Positions 47,764 through 57,921 are shown, numbered from the stretch's first letter. The stretch is DNA of 64,000 nt from Gammaproteobacteria bacterium (GCA_026708585.1 JAPOUQ010000013.1:16358-80357), one strand, 5' to 3'. Notes: generated by a model from the sequence alone, not told the origin. A program made the numbers and translations.

Positions 47764-48395
47764 ATTTACCTATGACAGCGATCAAACAGCCAATAATTTT
47801 GAAGAATTTGGGATGCGTTGATTTTCTTGAGACAGAGTATGCAATGAAGCAATTTACCAAAAAGCGGTCTATGGAAATGGCAGATGAAGTATGGTTGCTC
47901 GAACACAATCCAGTATATTCAACAGGAATTCGACAGGTCTCACGCCCAGTGCTCAAGGACACAAAAATACCGGTTGTGAAAACGAACCGTGGTGGGGAAA
48001 TGACTTATCACGGCCCAGGCCAGTTAATTGCCTATTTTCTCCTGAATATTCGTAAGCGTCGTTTGGGCCCTAAATCGCTAGTTTATAAATTAGAAGAAAT
48101 GATTATTGAATTTCTAGCAAGTTATAAGGTTAGTGCCAATCGCAAAGAAGGCGCCCCTGGAGTGTATGTTGATGGAAGTAAAATTGCCTCATTAGGTCTG
48201 CATACAACAACTACTTATTGTTATCATGGAATCAGTATTAATATCAACATGGATTTACGACCATTTAAACATATTGAGGTTTGCGGTATACCGAATCTGG
48301 AAATGACTCAGTTATCGGAACTTGTGGGTCAGGTTAGCATCAAAGATGCCATGAATAAATTAGAAAATTACATTCTGAAATTCTTTTCAGTTTAA
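47760..48395 (+). CDS. lipB: Octanoyl-[acyl-carrier-protein]:protein transferase
   Basis: Moves octanoyl groups from ACP to lipoyl domains. RGGEMTYHGPGQLIAYFLLN is the family core, and the catalytic Lys (SKIASLG) and Cys (VCGIP) are both present. Its 211 residues match LipB. LipA, the sulfur inserter that usually follows, is not here; instead a minus-strand nucleotidyltransferase gene converges from the right, five bases away. Confidence 0.95.
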   Translation: MNLPMTAIKQPIILKNLGCVDFLETEYAMKQFTKKRSMEMADEVWLLEHNPVYSTGIRQVSRPVLKDTKIPVVKTNRGGEMTYHGPGQLIAYFLLNIRKRRLGPKSLVYKLEEMIIEFLASYKVSANRKEGAPGVYVDGSKIASLGLHTTTTYCYHGISININMDLRPFKHIEVCGIPNLEMTQLSELVGQVSIKDAMNKLENYILKFFSV

Positions 48396-48399
48396 GCAC

Positions 48400-49074
48400 T
48401 TATAAGGATGAGTCCGCCAATTCCCTAGCTTCTTCGAGTCGCTCAATATTTCCAACATCAACCCATATCCCTTCGTATACTTCACCCGATACCTTGCCTT
48501 CTTTGACCAGTTGGCGAAGCATATCACCCAAATCATTCGATGTGTATTTCGAATCTCTAAAAAGTTCAGTCCGATATATACCGATTCCAGAGAATGTTAG
48601 CCCGATCTTTTGGTTATCCAATGGTTGTAAAATGCCATCGTGAAATAGGAAATCACCCATTGACCGGTGATTAGGGTTTGGGACCAGAACTAAATGTGCG
48701 TCATAACCATCATCCAGTTCCAGATTTTGTGGTCGGCAGTCAGTAAAGAGATCACCACTCATCACAAAGACGAGATCATCGGTGAATTTATGAACACATT
48801 GTCGAATACCTTCAGCTGTTCCGATAGGGCCTGACTCCTCAACAGATAAATCAATATCAATTTTTAAATGACTGTTTTCTTTTAGATATTTATCAATTTT
48901 CTCATGGAGGTGTGAGACGTTGATCACCACTTTTTTTAGCCCTAAATCAGCTAATAGAGATAAGTGATAGTCAAGTAGACTGTGTCCGCCAACCTTGAGT
49001 AAGGGCTTTGGGGTTTTTTCAGTCAAGGGTAGCATTCTGGTTCCCTGACCAGCTGCAAGTATCATCGCATCCAT
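48400..49074 (-). CDS. murU: Nucleotidyltransferase, probable MurNAc-1-phosphate uridylyltransferase
   Basis: A 224-residue sugar nucleotidyltransferase. The N-terminus MDAMILAAGQGTRMLPLTEKTPKPLLKV gives the NTP-binding loop and the lysine of the TPKPLL motif, and MSGDLFTD the metal-binding aspartate. It lies next to lptD as murU does in Pseudomonas. MurU makes UDP-MurNAc from recycled MurNAc-1-phosphate. Its partner kinase gene amgK, usually adjacent, is not in the window. Other hexose-1-phosphate uridylyltransferases are possible. Confidence 0.82.
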   Translation of the reverse strand: MDAMILAAGQGTRMLPLTEKTPKPLLKVGGHSLLDYHLSLLADLGLKKVVINVSHLHEKIDKYLKENSHLKIDIDLSVEESGPIGTAEGIRQCVHKFTDDLVFVMSGDLFTDCRPQNLELDDGYDAHLVLVPNPNHRSMGDFLFHDGILQPLDNQKIGLTFSGIGIYRTELFRDSKYTSNDLGDMLRQLVKEGKVSGEVYEGIWVDVGNIERLEEARELADSSL

Positions 49075-49277
49075 TTTGTTCCAGAATGTCTCTTTATATC
49101 GAAATTTGTCAACGAAATTATATATCGGTCGATGAAATTTAGAGTAATTTTATTCGAAACAATTTGATCACCAGGAAAAATTATTGAATAACTAATTATA
49201 GAATGCTATTGACTAGCAAATTATAATAAACACTCAAAAAGTAGTTTAGGCTTCCTGCCATCAATTTCTTCAATGCA

Positions 49278-51575
49278 ATGTATTTTCGTGGAATATTTAT
49301 GGCGGTTTTGACATCAGTTTATCTTACATCATTCGCATCTGACTTCAAACCGCCATTGTCCAATAACCTCCCTCCTAATGCGCCACCGTTCTGTAATTTT
49401 CAATCGGGAGGATTCAGCCCAACTGTTTTACATCACTTTAAAAAAAACTCCTCGTCTCATCGTTTTACTGAAAAATTACAAAAGAACGGTTCAGTATTAA
49501 TTGAGGCAGATAACATTCGTTCTGATGGTCAAGGCGTCTGGTTTATTGATGGTCATGTACATATAAAGAATGAACACAATGGAATTTTCGCTGAACGAGC
49601 CGAATACAATGAAGCTACACGGATTGCTCGGTTTTTTGGAAATGTTTTGCTCTATACCAAAGATGGTCATCCCTTAATGGCTAAAAAAATGAAGATTCAT
49701 ATTGATATGTTCAAGGGTGAAATGACTGATGATGCCCAGATTCACCTTGTCGAGCGATCATTGTCAATACCAGAACAAAACCAATCTCTTGCACAGTTCA
49801 ATAACCCGTATCTTTCGGATAGTGGATATCAAATTTTAGCAAAAGTCACTGCACAGACCATTGAAATTAATGGTGAGAGTGATCAGGTTATTTACAATGC
49901 AACTTTGACTACATGTCCTGGAAAAGATCCCGATATAAAACTCACGGCAAGCGAAATGAAACTGGATCATAGTCGAGGACAGGGTAGGGCAGAGAATATG
50001 GTTATTCGGTTTAAGAATGTGCCTATTTTCTATTTCAAGAGGGTTTATTTTCCGATCACCAGAGAACGCATGTCTGGATTTTTATTTCCTCGACTAGGAT
50101 ATCAGAGAAGTTCTGGTTTTATCTTATCCTTACCATACTATCTAAATCTTCACCCGCAGTTTGATGCAACGATTATACCGAGCATAGTGAGTAGGCGAGG
50201 GCTTCAACTAACCGGAGAAACTCGTTATTTGACATCAAATTCTGATGGGATAATGAAAGGTGAGGTCTTGCCTGATGATGATATTTATAAGGATGATCGT
50301 TATGCACTTTCCTATCGTCATAGACAGTTGTTTTCGAATAAACTTAGATTAGATGTTGATATCGAGAAGTATTCCGATACAGATTATCAGTCCGATTTTG
50401 CCGATAATATTGATTCAAGGGCATCGGTCTTTTCTAGGCAAAAAGTTAGTTTTTCATCAAACAATCAATTGATACGATTCAGAGCTAGAGCAGTTGGGCA
50501 CGAGCGAACTAGTAATCATTTTCGTGATGATGATCAACCGTATGACTTATTTCCGGAATTCCAGTTACAGCTTCAAAATCGGAAAGTGTCAATATTTGAG
50601 ATTGGAGCAAAAACCGAGTTAACACGGTATAGGCATGCAGTCGATAGAGTCGATGGTTCACGCCTTCGATTCATTCCACAATTATCTATACCTATTAGAG
50701 CAGTATATGGATATATAGAACCAAAAGTTACCCTGCATTCAATTCGTTATGACTTAAGAGATGGGAATAGTGATAACGATCGATTAAAGGAAAATATTCC
50801 GGTCTGGAGTATCGATTCAAAATTATTTTTTGAAAGGAGTATTTCGCTTAACAGAAATAGTTATATGCAAACTCTAGAACCCCGCTTATTTTATCTATCT
50901 GTTCCTATCAGAGAGACACAAGATAAGTTTCCAAAATTCGATACAGGTTTGGGTAATGCCAACAGCCTTTCTTATTATTTTAGAGAAAATCGATTTTTCG
51001 GGGGTGATAGGGTAGGGGATACGCGTCAATTGACAGTCGGACTAACAAGCCGAGTGATCAGACAAGACACTGGAAGAGAAGTGGGCAAGGTTAGTGTGGG
51101 TCAAGTGTATTATTTTGAGGATAGACAGATTATTGCAGATGCCAAGTCGACCTCGAAAGAGAAGAGAGAATCATCGGATTTGTTATTCGAATTTGATGGT
51201 ACTTTGAGTCAAAAATGGAAGGTCAATGGGGTTACAAACTGGTCAGATGAGTCGGATCAATTCACTTACGTTTCATTATTATCAAGATATGAAGTCAATA
51301 GTAAAACTTGGAGTGAAGCGGGTTATATTCAGGATTCGGATGAAAGAGAATATATCAAACTGGATCACAACAAGAAATTTGCTAACAATTGGCTCTATGG
51401 TCTTAGGACTCATTATTCTATTCTTGATGATCGATTTCGATTTACTGAACTTAGTAGTACATATTTGAATTGTTGTTGGTCATTAGGTTTGAATTTTCAA
51501 CGGTACCAAAATGATGGAAAAATGGATAATCGGGTTATGATTTCATTTCGTCTTAAAGGTCTTGGTGGAAATTAG
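49278..51575 (+). CDS. lptD: LPS-assembly protein LptD (outer-membrane translocon)
   Basis: Outer-membrane beta-barrel that inserts LPS in the outer leaflet. A short signal peptide (about 1-20) precedes the LptA/OstA-like domain (about 72-180, VLIEADNIRSDG). The barrel follows and ends in the usual FRLKG. Four cysteines that form the two essential disulfides in E. coli are all found: C39, C213, and the pair C732-C733 (NCCW). Its 765 residues match. It is divergent from murU and followed by surA, its folding helper. Confidence 0.95.
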   Translation: MYFRGIFMAVLTSVYLTSFASDFKPPLSNNLPPNAPPFCNFQSGGFSPTVLHHFKKNSSSHRFTEKLQKNGSVLIEADNIRSDGQGVWFIDGHVHIKNEHNGIFAERAEYNEATRIARFFGNVLLYTKDGHPLMAKKMKIHIDMFKGEMTDDAQIHLVERSLSIPEQNQSLAQFNNPYLSDSGYQILAKVTAQTIEINGESDQVIYNATLTTCPGKDPDIKLTASEMKLDHSRGQGRAENMVIRFKNVPIFYFKRVYFPITRERMSGFLFPRLGYQRSSGFILSLPYYLNLHPQFDATIIPSIVSRRGLQLTGETRYLTSNSDGIMKGEVLPDDDIYKDDRYALSYRHRQLFSNKLRLDVDIEKYSDTDYQSDFADNIDSRASVFSRQKVSFSSNNQLIRFRARAVGHERTSNHFRDDDQPYDLFPEFQLQLQNRKVSIFEIGAKTELTRYRHAVDRVDGSRLRFIPQLSIPIRAVYGYIEPKVTLHSIRYDLRDGNSDNDRLKENIPVWSIDSKLFFERSISLNRNSYMQTLEPRLFYLSVPIRETQDKFPKFDTGLGNANSLSYYFRENRFFGGDRVGDTRQLTVGLTSRVIRQDTGREVGKVSVGQVYYFEDRQIIADAKSTSKEKRESSDLLFEFDGTLSQKWKVNGVTNWSDESDQFTYVSLLSRYEVNSKTWSEAGYIQDSDEREYIKLDHNKKFANNWLYGLRTHYSILDDRFRFTELSSTYLNCCWSLGLNFQRYQNDGKMDNRVMISFRLKGLGGN

Positions 51576-51609
51576 ATCAGAAATCATATAACGAAAGAAT
51601 ACGCTCAAA

Positions 51610-52887
51610 ATGGAAAAGCATATTACCAACTTAACTGTTTTTATTTGTAGTTTATGGATTGCAATTGCTGCGTTTAGTTCTAATTTGGACAGAGTGATAG
51701 CCATCGTCAATAATGATGCAATTACACTGTCGGATTATGGATCTCATTTAAATCTAAAGCAGCTCGGGAGTGGTGACACAATTCTTGCAGAGAATCAACC
51801 GCTGGTGGTTGACAAAGTAGAACTCAATGCGCTAATTGAGCAAAGGCTCCAAGTTCAAGAGGCTTTACGGAAGGGCATGGATGTGAGTGAAAGTGAGTTA
51901 GATATTGCGATAAGAAATATCAGTGAACAAAACGGGATTACAGAAGAGCAGTTATTGAGGAGGTTGTCAGCAAATAACATAACGGAAGCAGAATTCAGGC
52001 AATCAATGACCGAGCAAATTCTGATACAAAAAATTGTAAGTAGTCAGGTATCTCGGTTTATTCGAGTTAACGATCAGGAAATAGAGCAATTTGTGAAGTC
52101 ATATCCTGATTTATTTAAAGTGAATGAGTCCTATGAATTATCCCATTTAAGAATTCCTATAGGAGATCTTGATATAGAGCAAGTACAAGTTCGGCGGGAA
52201 TACCTAGAGCAGATTAGAACACAGGTATTGGCTGGTCAGAGCTTAGAACAAGCGATAGTAACCAATGACAGTACTAATCTGGACTATGATTATTTAGGTT
52301 CTAGAGAGTTATCTCAAATTCCAGAGCAAGTTGTGTCTGCAATCCAAAAGGCCGGTTCTGAATCGGTCACCGATATACTTGAGATATCGGATATCTTGCA
52401 TTTGTTCGTGATACACTCAAAGCAGGGCGATGAATTAATCGCAACCCAAATTCGATTGCGCCAAATTTTGATTGATTCAAGTCAAAAGCAAATCTCTAAT
52501 GAAGAAGCCTTAGAACTTACCCATGAAATTTACAATAAAATTAAATCTGGAGAAGATTTTGCAAGCCTTGCACGAAAATTTTCAGATGATCGTAGTTCTT
52601 CAGTTAATGGAGGGGATTTAGGTTGGGTGAATCCTGATGATATCGATCCACAATTAATACGCGCAATTTCGGATTTGGATATAAATCAGTTGAGTGAGCC
52701 TATTTCTGCTGTGTTTGGGTATTATCTGATAGAAGTACTTGAAACGAGAAAGCGAAATATCGTTCAGGAAGTCATTAAAGATCGGGCGCGTGATATGATA
52801 TACAATAGGAAAGTCAACTCGCACTTTGATTCATGGATAGCTAGAATCAGAAGTGAATCCTATATTGAACTTTTGGTAGCAAACTAA
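51610..52887 (+). CDS. surA: Periplasmic chaperone/PPIase SurA
   Basis: Helps fold outer-membrane proteins, including LptD. A signal peptide (about 6-27) leads into the SurA N-domain (RVIAIVNNDAITLSD). The first parvulin domain (about 170-270) is degenerate, as in E. coli where it is inactive. The second (about 275-380) has LRQILID, FASLARKFSDD and GGDLGWV. Its 425 residues match. Its stop shares one base with the ubiK start (TAATG). pdxA and ksgA, which follow surA in E. coli, are absent. Confidence 0.95.
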   Translation: MEKHITNLTVFICSLWIAIAAFSSNLDRVIAIVNNDAITLSDYGSHLNLKQLGSGDTILAENQPLVVDKVELNALIEQRLQVQEALRKGMDVSESELDIAIRNISEQNGITEEQLLRRLSANNITEAEFRQSMTEQILIQKIVSSQVSRFIRVNDQEIEQFVKSYPDLFKVNESYELSHLRIPIGDLDIEQVQVRREYLEQIRTQVLAGQSLEQAIVTNDSTNLDYDYLGSRELSQIPEQVVSAIQKAGSESVTDILEISDILHLFVIHSKQGDELIATQIRLRQILIDSSQKQISNEEALELTHEIYNKIKSGEDFASLARKFSDDRSSSVNGGDLGWVNPDDIDPQLIRAISDLDINQLSEPISAVFGYYLIEVLETRKRNIVQEVIKDRARDMIYNRKVNSHFDSWIARIRSESYIELLVAN

Positions 52888-53168
52888 TGCCTATTCAGGA
52901 TAGAATAAAAACAATTGCCCGAAATATTGAAGAGTCTTTGCCTATCGGTTTGGCGAAAGATTTTAAATCAAACATTGAGGCGATTGTTCGCAGTAATTTG
53001 GAGGGACTAGATCTAGTAACATCGGAACAATTAACAGTTCAAAAAAAAATTGTGGAGCGTGCAGTTAAGCGAATAGGTGAACTTGAGGAGCGAATTACAG
53101 AACTAGAGGCTGCGGCTAGGGCGGAAGGGTCGATAAATCAGTCAGGTCATTCTCCTGAAAGAAATTGA
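52887..53168 (+). CDS. ubiK: Ubiquinone biosynthesis accessory factor UbiK
   Basis: A 93-residue coiled-coil protein. The N-terminal part (KTIARNIEESLPIG) and the C-terminal coiled coil (VERAVKRIGELEERITELEA) fit the BMFP/YqiC family. UbiK helps the UbiJ-containing complex in ubiquinone synthesis. It overlaps surA by one base, so it is translated by termination-reinitiation. It ends near 53168 and the next gene is convergent. Confidence 0.88.
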   Translation: MPIQDRIKTIARNIEESLPIGLAKDFKSNIEAIVRSNLEGLDLVTSEQLTVQKKIVERAVKRIGELEERITELEAAARAEGSINQSGHSPERN

Positions 53169-53190
53169 ATAACGGTTTATTATGATTATC

Positions 53191-53652
53191 TCAATAGATG
53201 CCAACTTCAAGTCCGGCAGACATGAGTGTTCCGAGTTCAACACACTGGATGACAAACTCATCGCAAAAATCTCCCTTCAATACTAAGGGGGGTTGAATTA
53301 GTTTCCACTTGAGGCCCAATAAAATTCTTTCAACACTTATTTTCGCACCTTGACCATCCAATCCGCCTTTGATGAACAAAGCGACTGGTTTTCCCTCAGT
53401 TTCAGTGAGACACGGATAATAAATCCTTTCAAAGAAATCCTTAATTGCTCCGCTCATGTATCCAAAATTCTCGGTGGTTCCCAGAATTACACCATCAGAC
53501 CATAGAACATCTCGGTGGTCTGCTTCCCAAGGTTCTTTACACCGAATTTTGATATTTATCAATTCTTCGTTTTGACAACCTTGTTTGACTGCTTGTTGCA
53601 ATCGGCGTGTGTTTGGGGAAGGGCAGTTTGAAACAATCAGAACATTAGGCAT
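53191..53652 (-). CDS. Flavodoxin-fold NAD(P)H-dependent oxidoreductase
   Basis: A 153-residue FMN-binding protein of the NADPH-dependent FMN-reductase/flavodoxin fold. The phosphate-binding loop is SNCPSPNTRRL (about 8-18), and TTENFGYMSGAIKDFFERI is the flavin-contact loop near 60-78. No metal or heme site is seen. It may be a quinone or small-molecule reductase. It converges with ubiK and faces away from the CDF gene. Confidence 0.8.
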   Translation of the reverse strand: MPNVLIVSNCPSPNTRRLQQAVKQGCQNEELINIKIRCKEPWEADHRDVLWSDGVILGTTENFGYMSGAIKDFFERIYYPCLTETEGKPVALFIKGGLDGQGAKISVERILLGLKWKLIQPPLVLKGDFCDEFVIQCVELGTLMSAGLEVGIY

Positions 53653-54010
53653 GAGTAGATTGGTGGTTATGTGCTTAACAAGATTAACAGATAAATTGAT
53701 GATCTGGGGTAGGGCAACCTCTACTTAATTCACCAGGTCTTTGATATTTGATTTTACGATGATTTTGATTCATTAGACAGGCATGAAATATAGGAATGAA
53801 ACACATAGAACAAAGTTAGAATAATTCTAGAATAAAAATATATATTCAATATATTCAATTTTATAAAATGAATAGTTAAAATAATAAACATGATCAAAAA
53901 AATTAAAATTATGGTTTCCCCGGTACTTTATTGTCAGTTGACAAGGATATAAAGCAACCGGTAATTTCTTTTTACAATAAAGGATTATTCTTTTTCGAGA
54001 TTCATTTAAT
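53653..54010. other. AT-rich divergent spacer upstream of the CDF gene
   Basis: About 360 very AT-rich bases with poly-A/T stretches (for example 53820-53900). It must hold both promoters. I see no clear boxes and no gene. Confidence 0.5.
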
Positions 54011-54955
54011 TTGAAACCAAAAACAGGCAGAAAATGGGTGGTATTGGCGGCCATCATTGCTAATGCGCTGATTGCCGTAACAAAAGCGATTGCCTCGGCA
54101 ATCACTGGTAGTGCCGCCATGCTCAGTGAGGCAGTTCATTCTATTGTTGATACCAGTAATCAAATTTTAGTGCTCTGGGGTTTGAAACGGTCTTCTCGTC
54201 CAGCTGATGAAAAACATCCATTCGGGTATGGAATGGAACTCTATTTTTGGACATTTGTTGTTGCAATTTTGATTTTTGCAATAGGAGCGGGGGTTTCATT
54301 GTATGCTGGGATCAGTAAGATCGAGAATCCAACTGAACTCACCAATATCCATATAAACTATTTTGTATTGGGCTTTGCGTTGATTTTTGAAGCTAGTGCA
54401 TGGACTGTTGCTTTTCGAGAATTTCGAAAAAGAAAAGGGAACTTAGGTTATATCAAGGCCTTCAAGTCCAGCAAAGACCCAGCAGTTTTTACGGTTCTTT
54501 TTGAGGATAGTGCCGCGATACTGGGTCTTACAGCAGCCTTTATTGGCCTATTACTTGCTCAAATAACCGGAAACCCAATTTATGACGCAGCTGCATCAAT
54601 AGCAATTGCAATGATTCTAGGTTGTACAGCAGCTTTGCTCGCGTTTGAAACCAAGGGGTTGCTTATTGGTGAATCAGCAAGTTCTGAAGTAATTACTGGC
54701 ATCCGTAAACTTGTGCTTAGAGAATCAAATATTCTCACAATTAATGAGATATTGACTATGCATTTGGGTCCCGAAGATATTCTGCTCAACATCAGTATTG
54801 ACTTTCATGACAATATCAGTGCTGGTGCTGTAGAGAGAACTATATCCAGACTAGAGAAGCAGATAAAGGAAAAGTATCCAGAGGTAGCTAGGATTTTTAT
54901 TGAAGCCCAGAACTGGCAGGCGCACGAAGAGAATGCCAATGGTCCTGACGATTGA
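54011..54955 (+). CDS. Cation diffusion facilitator (metal/proton antiporter)
   Basis: A 314-residue inner-membrane CDF protein with about six hydrophobic helices and a C-terminal cytoplasmic domain (about 215-305, GESASSEVITGIRKL). TM2 carries H43 and D47 (HSIVD). TM5 reads FEDSAAILG, so the typical second HxxxD or DxxxD pair is not present. It resembles the ZnT9-like CDF group. Metal selectivity cannot be read from this. The start is TTG at 54011, because no ATG lies upstream in frame before the first helix. It might export zinc and thus relate to the COG0523 cluster, but this is only inference. Confidence 0.82.
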   Translation: MKPKTGRKWVVLAAIIANALIAVTKAIASAITGSAAMLSEAVHSIVDTSNQILVLWGLKRSSRPADEKHPFGYGMELYFWTFVVAILIFAIGAGVSLYAGISKIENPTELTNIHINYFVLGFALIFEASAWTVAFREFRKRKGNLGYIKAFKSSKDPAVFTVLFEDSAAILGLTAAFIGLLLAQITGNPIYDAAASIAIAMILGCTAALLAFETKGLLIGESASSEVITGIRKLVLRESNILTINEILTMHLGPEDILLNISIDFHDNISAGAVERTISRLEKQIKEKYPEVARIFIEAQNWQAHEENANGPDD

Positions 54956-55206
54956 CCAAACCTTGCTGAAATTAATACTTCGTATAATGTATATTATGTA
55001 AAGTTATAGATGTATGGTAATATGTGCCTTACAATGGATATTCAGACAGGATACTTGAACCACTCCCCTCCATTTTCAGCTTGAAGATAACTATAGGTTC
55101 AGAAGATCAGAAGGTTCTGCTGCTTGTATTAAAAAGCACACAAAAAGTTTTACACAATGTGGATTTCACATTGTTCAAAGTTTGGTTCAGTCTATGCTAG
55201 ATTTGA

Positions 55207-56082
55207 TCAGGTTAGAACTAATGACAAATCCAATTTTCCATCTTCAATCGGTGGGCACCAATAGTGGGCACCAGTAGCGGGCATTGAAAAGTCAAACACG
55301 CCATCTGAAATGTTGTCTTCGAGACCGATCATATTTTTCATTTGGACATCAAAAGCTCGTAAGGTATTACCAAAAGCGATGAAAACTAAACCCCTACCCC
55401 TGTTATCGGACCAAGGCATAGATCGCCGTAATATAAATGCTTGGGGGTCGAAATTCTCTTGTGCTGTTTTGTTAACATGTGCATATCGTGGGGCGTCGAA
55501 TACTTCATTCGTTCCTCGGTAGCGCCCAATACGCTTGTCCTTCTCCTCATTCTGCATATTATTAAATGCATCAAAATCATGCACCCAGCGTTGAATAGTG
55601 ACATAGGAGCTGCCCAGTAAGGTTTTTCGCTTATCATTGACGATAGCTGTTGAAATCGCTGCATCACCAGACGGATTATTAGTCCCATATTCAAAACCAG
55701 TTAAGTCCCTACCCTCCTGGTATTTGAATCCTTTGGTTTTTTCTGCAACTTCAAATGCTTCAGATACTTTTTTACTTACTGTATCCGCTAGAACATCCAG
55801 AGGGGCTAGTTCATCTCCTTGTAAAATCGTAAACAGTGCATATTGCGTAATCGGTATGTGATATAAATGGTTTGAGTATTGTGGAAATCTTTTCAAGCCT
55901 GGGACTTTCGAATTCAGGGCTTCGATCAAAGGGCTTCCGATGCCTACAATATGCTCGGTATCCTTTAACTCTTCACTCAGCGTTTCCAGTGATTTGGCTA
56001 CAAGCTTGGTGTTTATGATTCCATATTCGATAAAAATCGCATGATTGGTTATTGGTGCAGTAATTCCAGCTTGATAATTCAT
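55207..56082 (-). CDS. DyP-type heme peroxidase with altered GxxDG motif
   Basis: A 291-residue DyP peroxidase similar in plan to YfeX. The proximal heme ligand is probably H202 (PRYAHVNKT), and the distal arginine R219 or R220 (ILRRSMPW). The catalytic GxxDG motif reads G129-F-E-Y132-G, so the aspartate that takes part in peroxide cleavage is tyrosine (codon TAT). RDLTGFEYGTNNP is otherwise typical. There is no Tat or Sec signal. It may have reduced peroxidase activity or another heme role. Confidence 0.85.
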   Translation of the reverse strand: MNYQAGITAPITNHAIFIEYGIINTKLVAKSLETLSEELKDTEHIVGIGSPLIEALNSKVPGLKRFPQYSNHLYHIPITQYALFTILQGDELAPLDVLADTVSKKVSEAFEVAEKTKGFKYQEGRDLTGFEYGTNNPSGDAAISTAIVNDKRKTLLGSSYVTIQRWVHDFDAFNNMQNEEKDKRIGRYRGTNEVFDAPRYAHVNKTAQENFDPQAFILRRSMPWSDNRGRGLVFIAFGNTLRAFDVQMKNMIGLEDNISDGVFDFSMPATGAHYWCPPIEDGKLDLSLVLT

Positions 56083-56218
56083 ATGGGAAATCTCTCAAAA
56101 TTTACAAATTGGCTAGGATTATAGTGAAATAGCCATCAAATCTGCCCAAATTCTGATTCATGAATATAATTGAACTACTCATAGTTAAGCTGAGCGTTAC
56201 ATCTTCGTACTCAATTCA

Positions 56219-56719
56219 ATGACATCATTCCAGACTGATCCATTCGAAAAATATCTTTATTCCAGTGCCTTTTATATCCAAATTGCCAATTGCTATCGTC
56301 CAATAATGAAATGGATTGCCAATGGAGAACCCGAGCAACGAGAAGTTATCCGAAAATTGCTCTTGAATTCATGGCATCAGGCGACCCCGAACTTCTTGAA
56401 TTCCAACTTATCAGGTATGGGGTCCGTGAATGCTACATTGATCCAGGAAAACTCTCTACTCAAATATTCTCGGCTGACCCAGATGTTGGCCGATATCGCG
56501 CCGAAAATCATTGATGAATTTATCGATCTAGTATCCGAACATGCAAATAATGCCATGACATTTGAGGATTTCTTCAATATATGGATAGAGACATGCGACA
56601 AAAGATATTTTGAATTTATCCACTCAGAAGAATTAATTGATTGTATTTCAGAATTAATTAATTTCTCACTAAAGGTATCTACTGGTTCTATCAAAGCCAA
56701 GGACCATACGAATGAATGA
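56219..56719 (+). CDS. phaE: PhaE, short subunit of class III PHA synthase
   Basis: A 166-residue helical protein. The segment FEDFFNIWIETCDKRYFEF followed by SEELIDCISELIN matches the C-terminal PhaE pattern (Trp, Tyr and Asn at the right spacing). Typical bacterial PhaE has about 350 residues, so this is a short form of the size found in haloarchaea. It overlaps the class III phaC by eight bases. PhaE activates PhaC and directs it to granules. Confidence 0.78.
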   Translation: MTSFQTDPFEKYLYSSAFYIQIANCYRPIMKWIANGEPEQREVIRKLLLNSWHQATPNFLNSNLSGMGSVNATLIQENSLLKYSRLTQMLADIAPKIIDEFIDLVSEHANNAMTFEDFFNIWIETCDKRYFEFIHSEELIDCISELINFSLKVSTGSIKAKDHTNE

Positions 56720-57776
56720 AGACATCAAAAAATCGAATATTGAAGCAGAAATTGACGCTTTTCGGGAAAAGTATGGATGTTTGGCAGAAAACTTTCTGAA
56801 TCTGAAAATCAAACAAGATTGGCATACAGCAAATGAGATATGCTTTAAACATGAAGGCATCCGAATTCGCAAATTTCTTGGTTCTAGAAATCAGTCACCG
56901 CCAGTACTAATTGTCTATTCTCATGTTAATTATCCGTATGTAATCGACTTAACTGCACAACAATCCCTCGTTTGTCGCTTAATCGAGTCAGGGCACAAGG
57001 TCTTTTTGGTTGAATGGGGTTTAGTAAATGACAAGGCTAGAATGCGAGATTTATCCGTCTATGTTCATGACTACCTTGATAATTCGATTGACTTTATTTT
57101 GCAACAATACAATGTAGACAAAGTTGACCTTATAGGTATTTGTCAAGGCGGTACATTCAGTTTATGTTATGCCAGTCTTCACCCTGAAAAAATCCGAAGT
57201 CTTGTGACAATAGTTACACCGGTTGATTTTCAAGCTGGTGAGAATATTATATGGAAGTGGTCAAGAAAAGTTGATTTCACTCAACTTGAACAAAGACCAG
57301 TCAATATTCCTGGTGAAATGATCACCCTACTCTTTCAATCACTTCGTCCCTTTGAAGAAATAAAGCGGAATATACGGTTGATTCAAAACTCTGAGTCAAT
57401 CAATAAACTGAAGTCGACTGCTTTAGTTGATCAATGGGTCTTTGAGTGCCCTGATCAGCCGGGTAAAGCGTTTGCCCAGTTTATGCATCAGTTTTATCAG
57501 GAAAACAAACTTGTTAGAGGTGGTTTGAAACTTGGCGAACATGTTGTAAATTTACTCAATATTGAATGTCCAGTTCTTAATTTATATGCAACTGCCGATC
57601 ATTTGGTGCCTCCAGAATCCGCTTGTGCGCTGAAATATCACATATCCCAAGACCTATATACAGAAATTTCATATGATGGAGGCCATATCGGGCTAATGAT
57701 CGGTGACAAAGCTCACCGTACAATACTTCCCCAAATGGCAGAATGGCTGATTAATAATCAAAAATACTGTAAATGA
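56712..57776 (+). CDS. phaC: Class III poly(3-hydroxyalkanoate) synthase catalytic subunit
   Basis: A 354-residue PHA synthase of class III size. The lipase-like box is GICQGG, with catalytic C144 (C149 in Allochromatium). ATADHLVPP supplies the catalytic aspartate, and YDGGHIGLM the histidine. It polymerises 3-hydroxyacyl-CoA (mainly short chain) on granules. Together with PhaE it makes one synthase, and a class I enzyme is encoded 3.3 kb away in the opposite direction. Confidence 0.9.
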   Translation: MNEDIKKSNIEAEIDAFREKYGCLAENFLNLKIKQDWHTANEICFKHEGIRIRKFLGSRNQSPPVLIVYSHVNYPYVIDLTAQQSLVCRLIESGHKVFLVEWGLVNDKARMRDLSVYVHDYLDNSIDFILQQYNVDKVDLIGICQGGTFSLCYASLHPEKIRSLVTIVTPVDFQAGENIIWKWSRKVDFTQLEQRPVNIPGEMITLLFQSLRPFEEIKRNIRLIQNSESINKLKSTALVDQWVFECPDQPGKAFAQFMHQFYQENKLVRGGLKLGEHVVNLLNIECPVLNLYATADHLVPPESACALKYHISQDLYTEISYDGGHIGLMIGDKAHRTILPQMAEWLINNQKYCK

Positions 57777-57921
57777 AGATTAGTTGTAATTTACCGCACT
57801 AAGAGATGATGCGTCGAATCTACTCGAATTGTGTGGATTTGATATGTTCTATCTCTAAAGGAATACATTTGACTACAGCAATACCTCATGACCGAATGTA
57901 TTCGGTTGAAGTTTGGTAATA

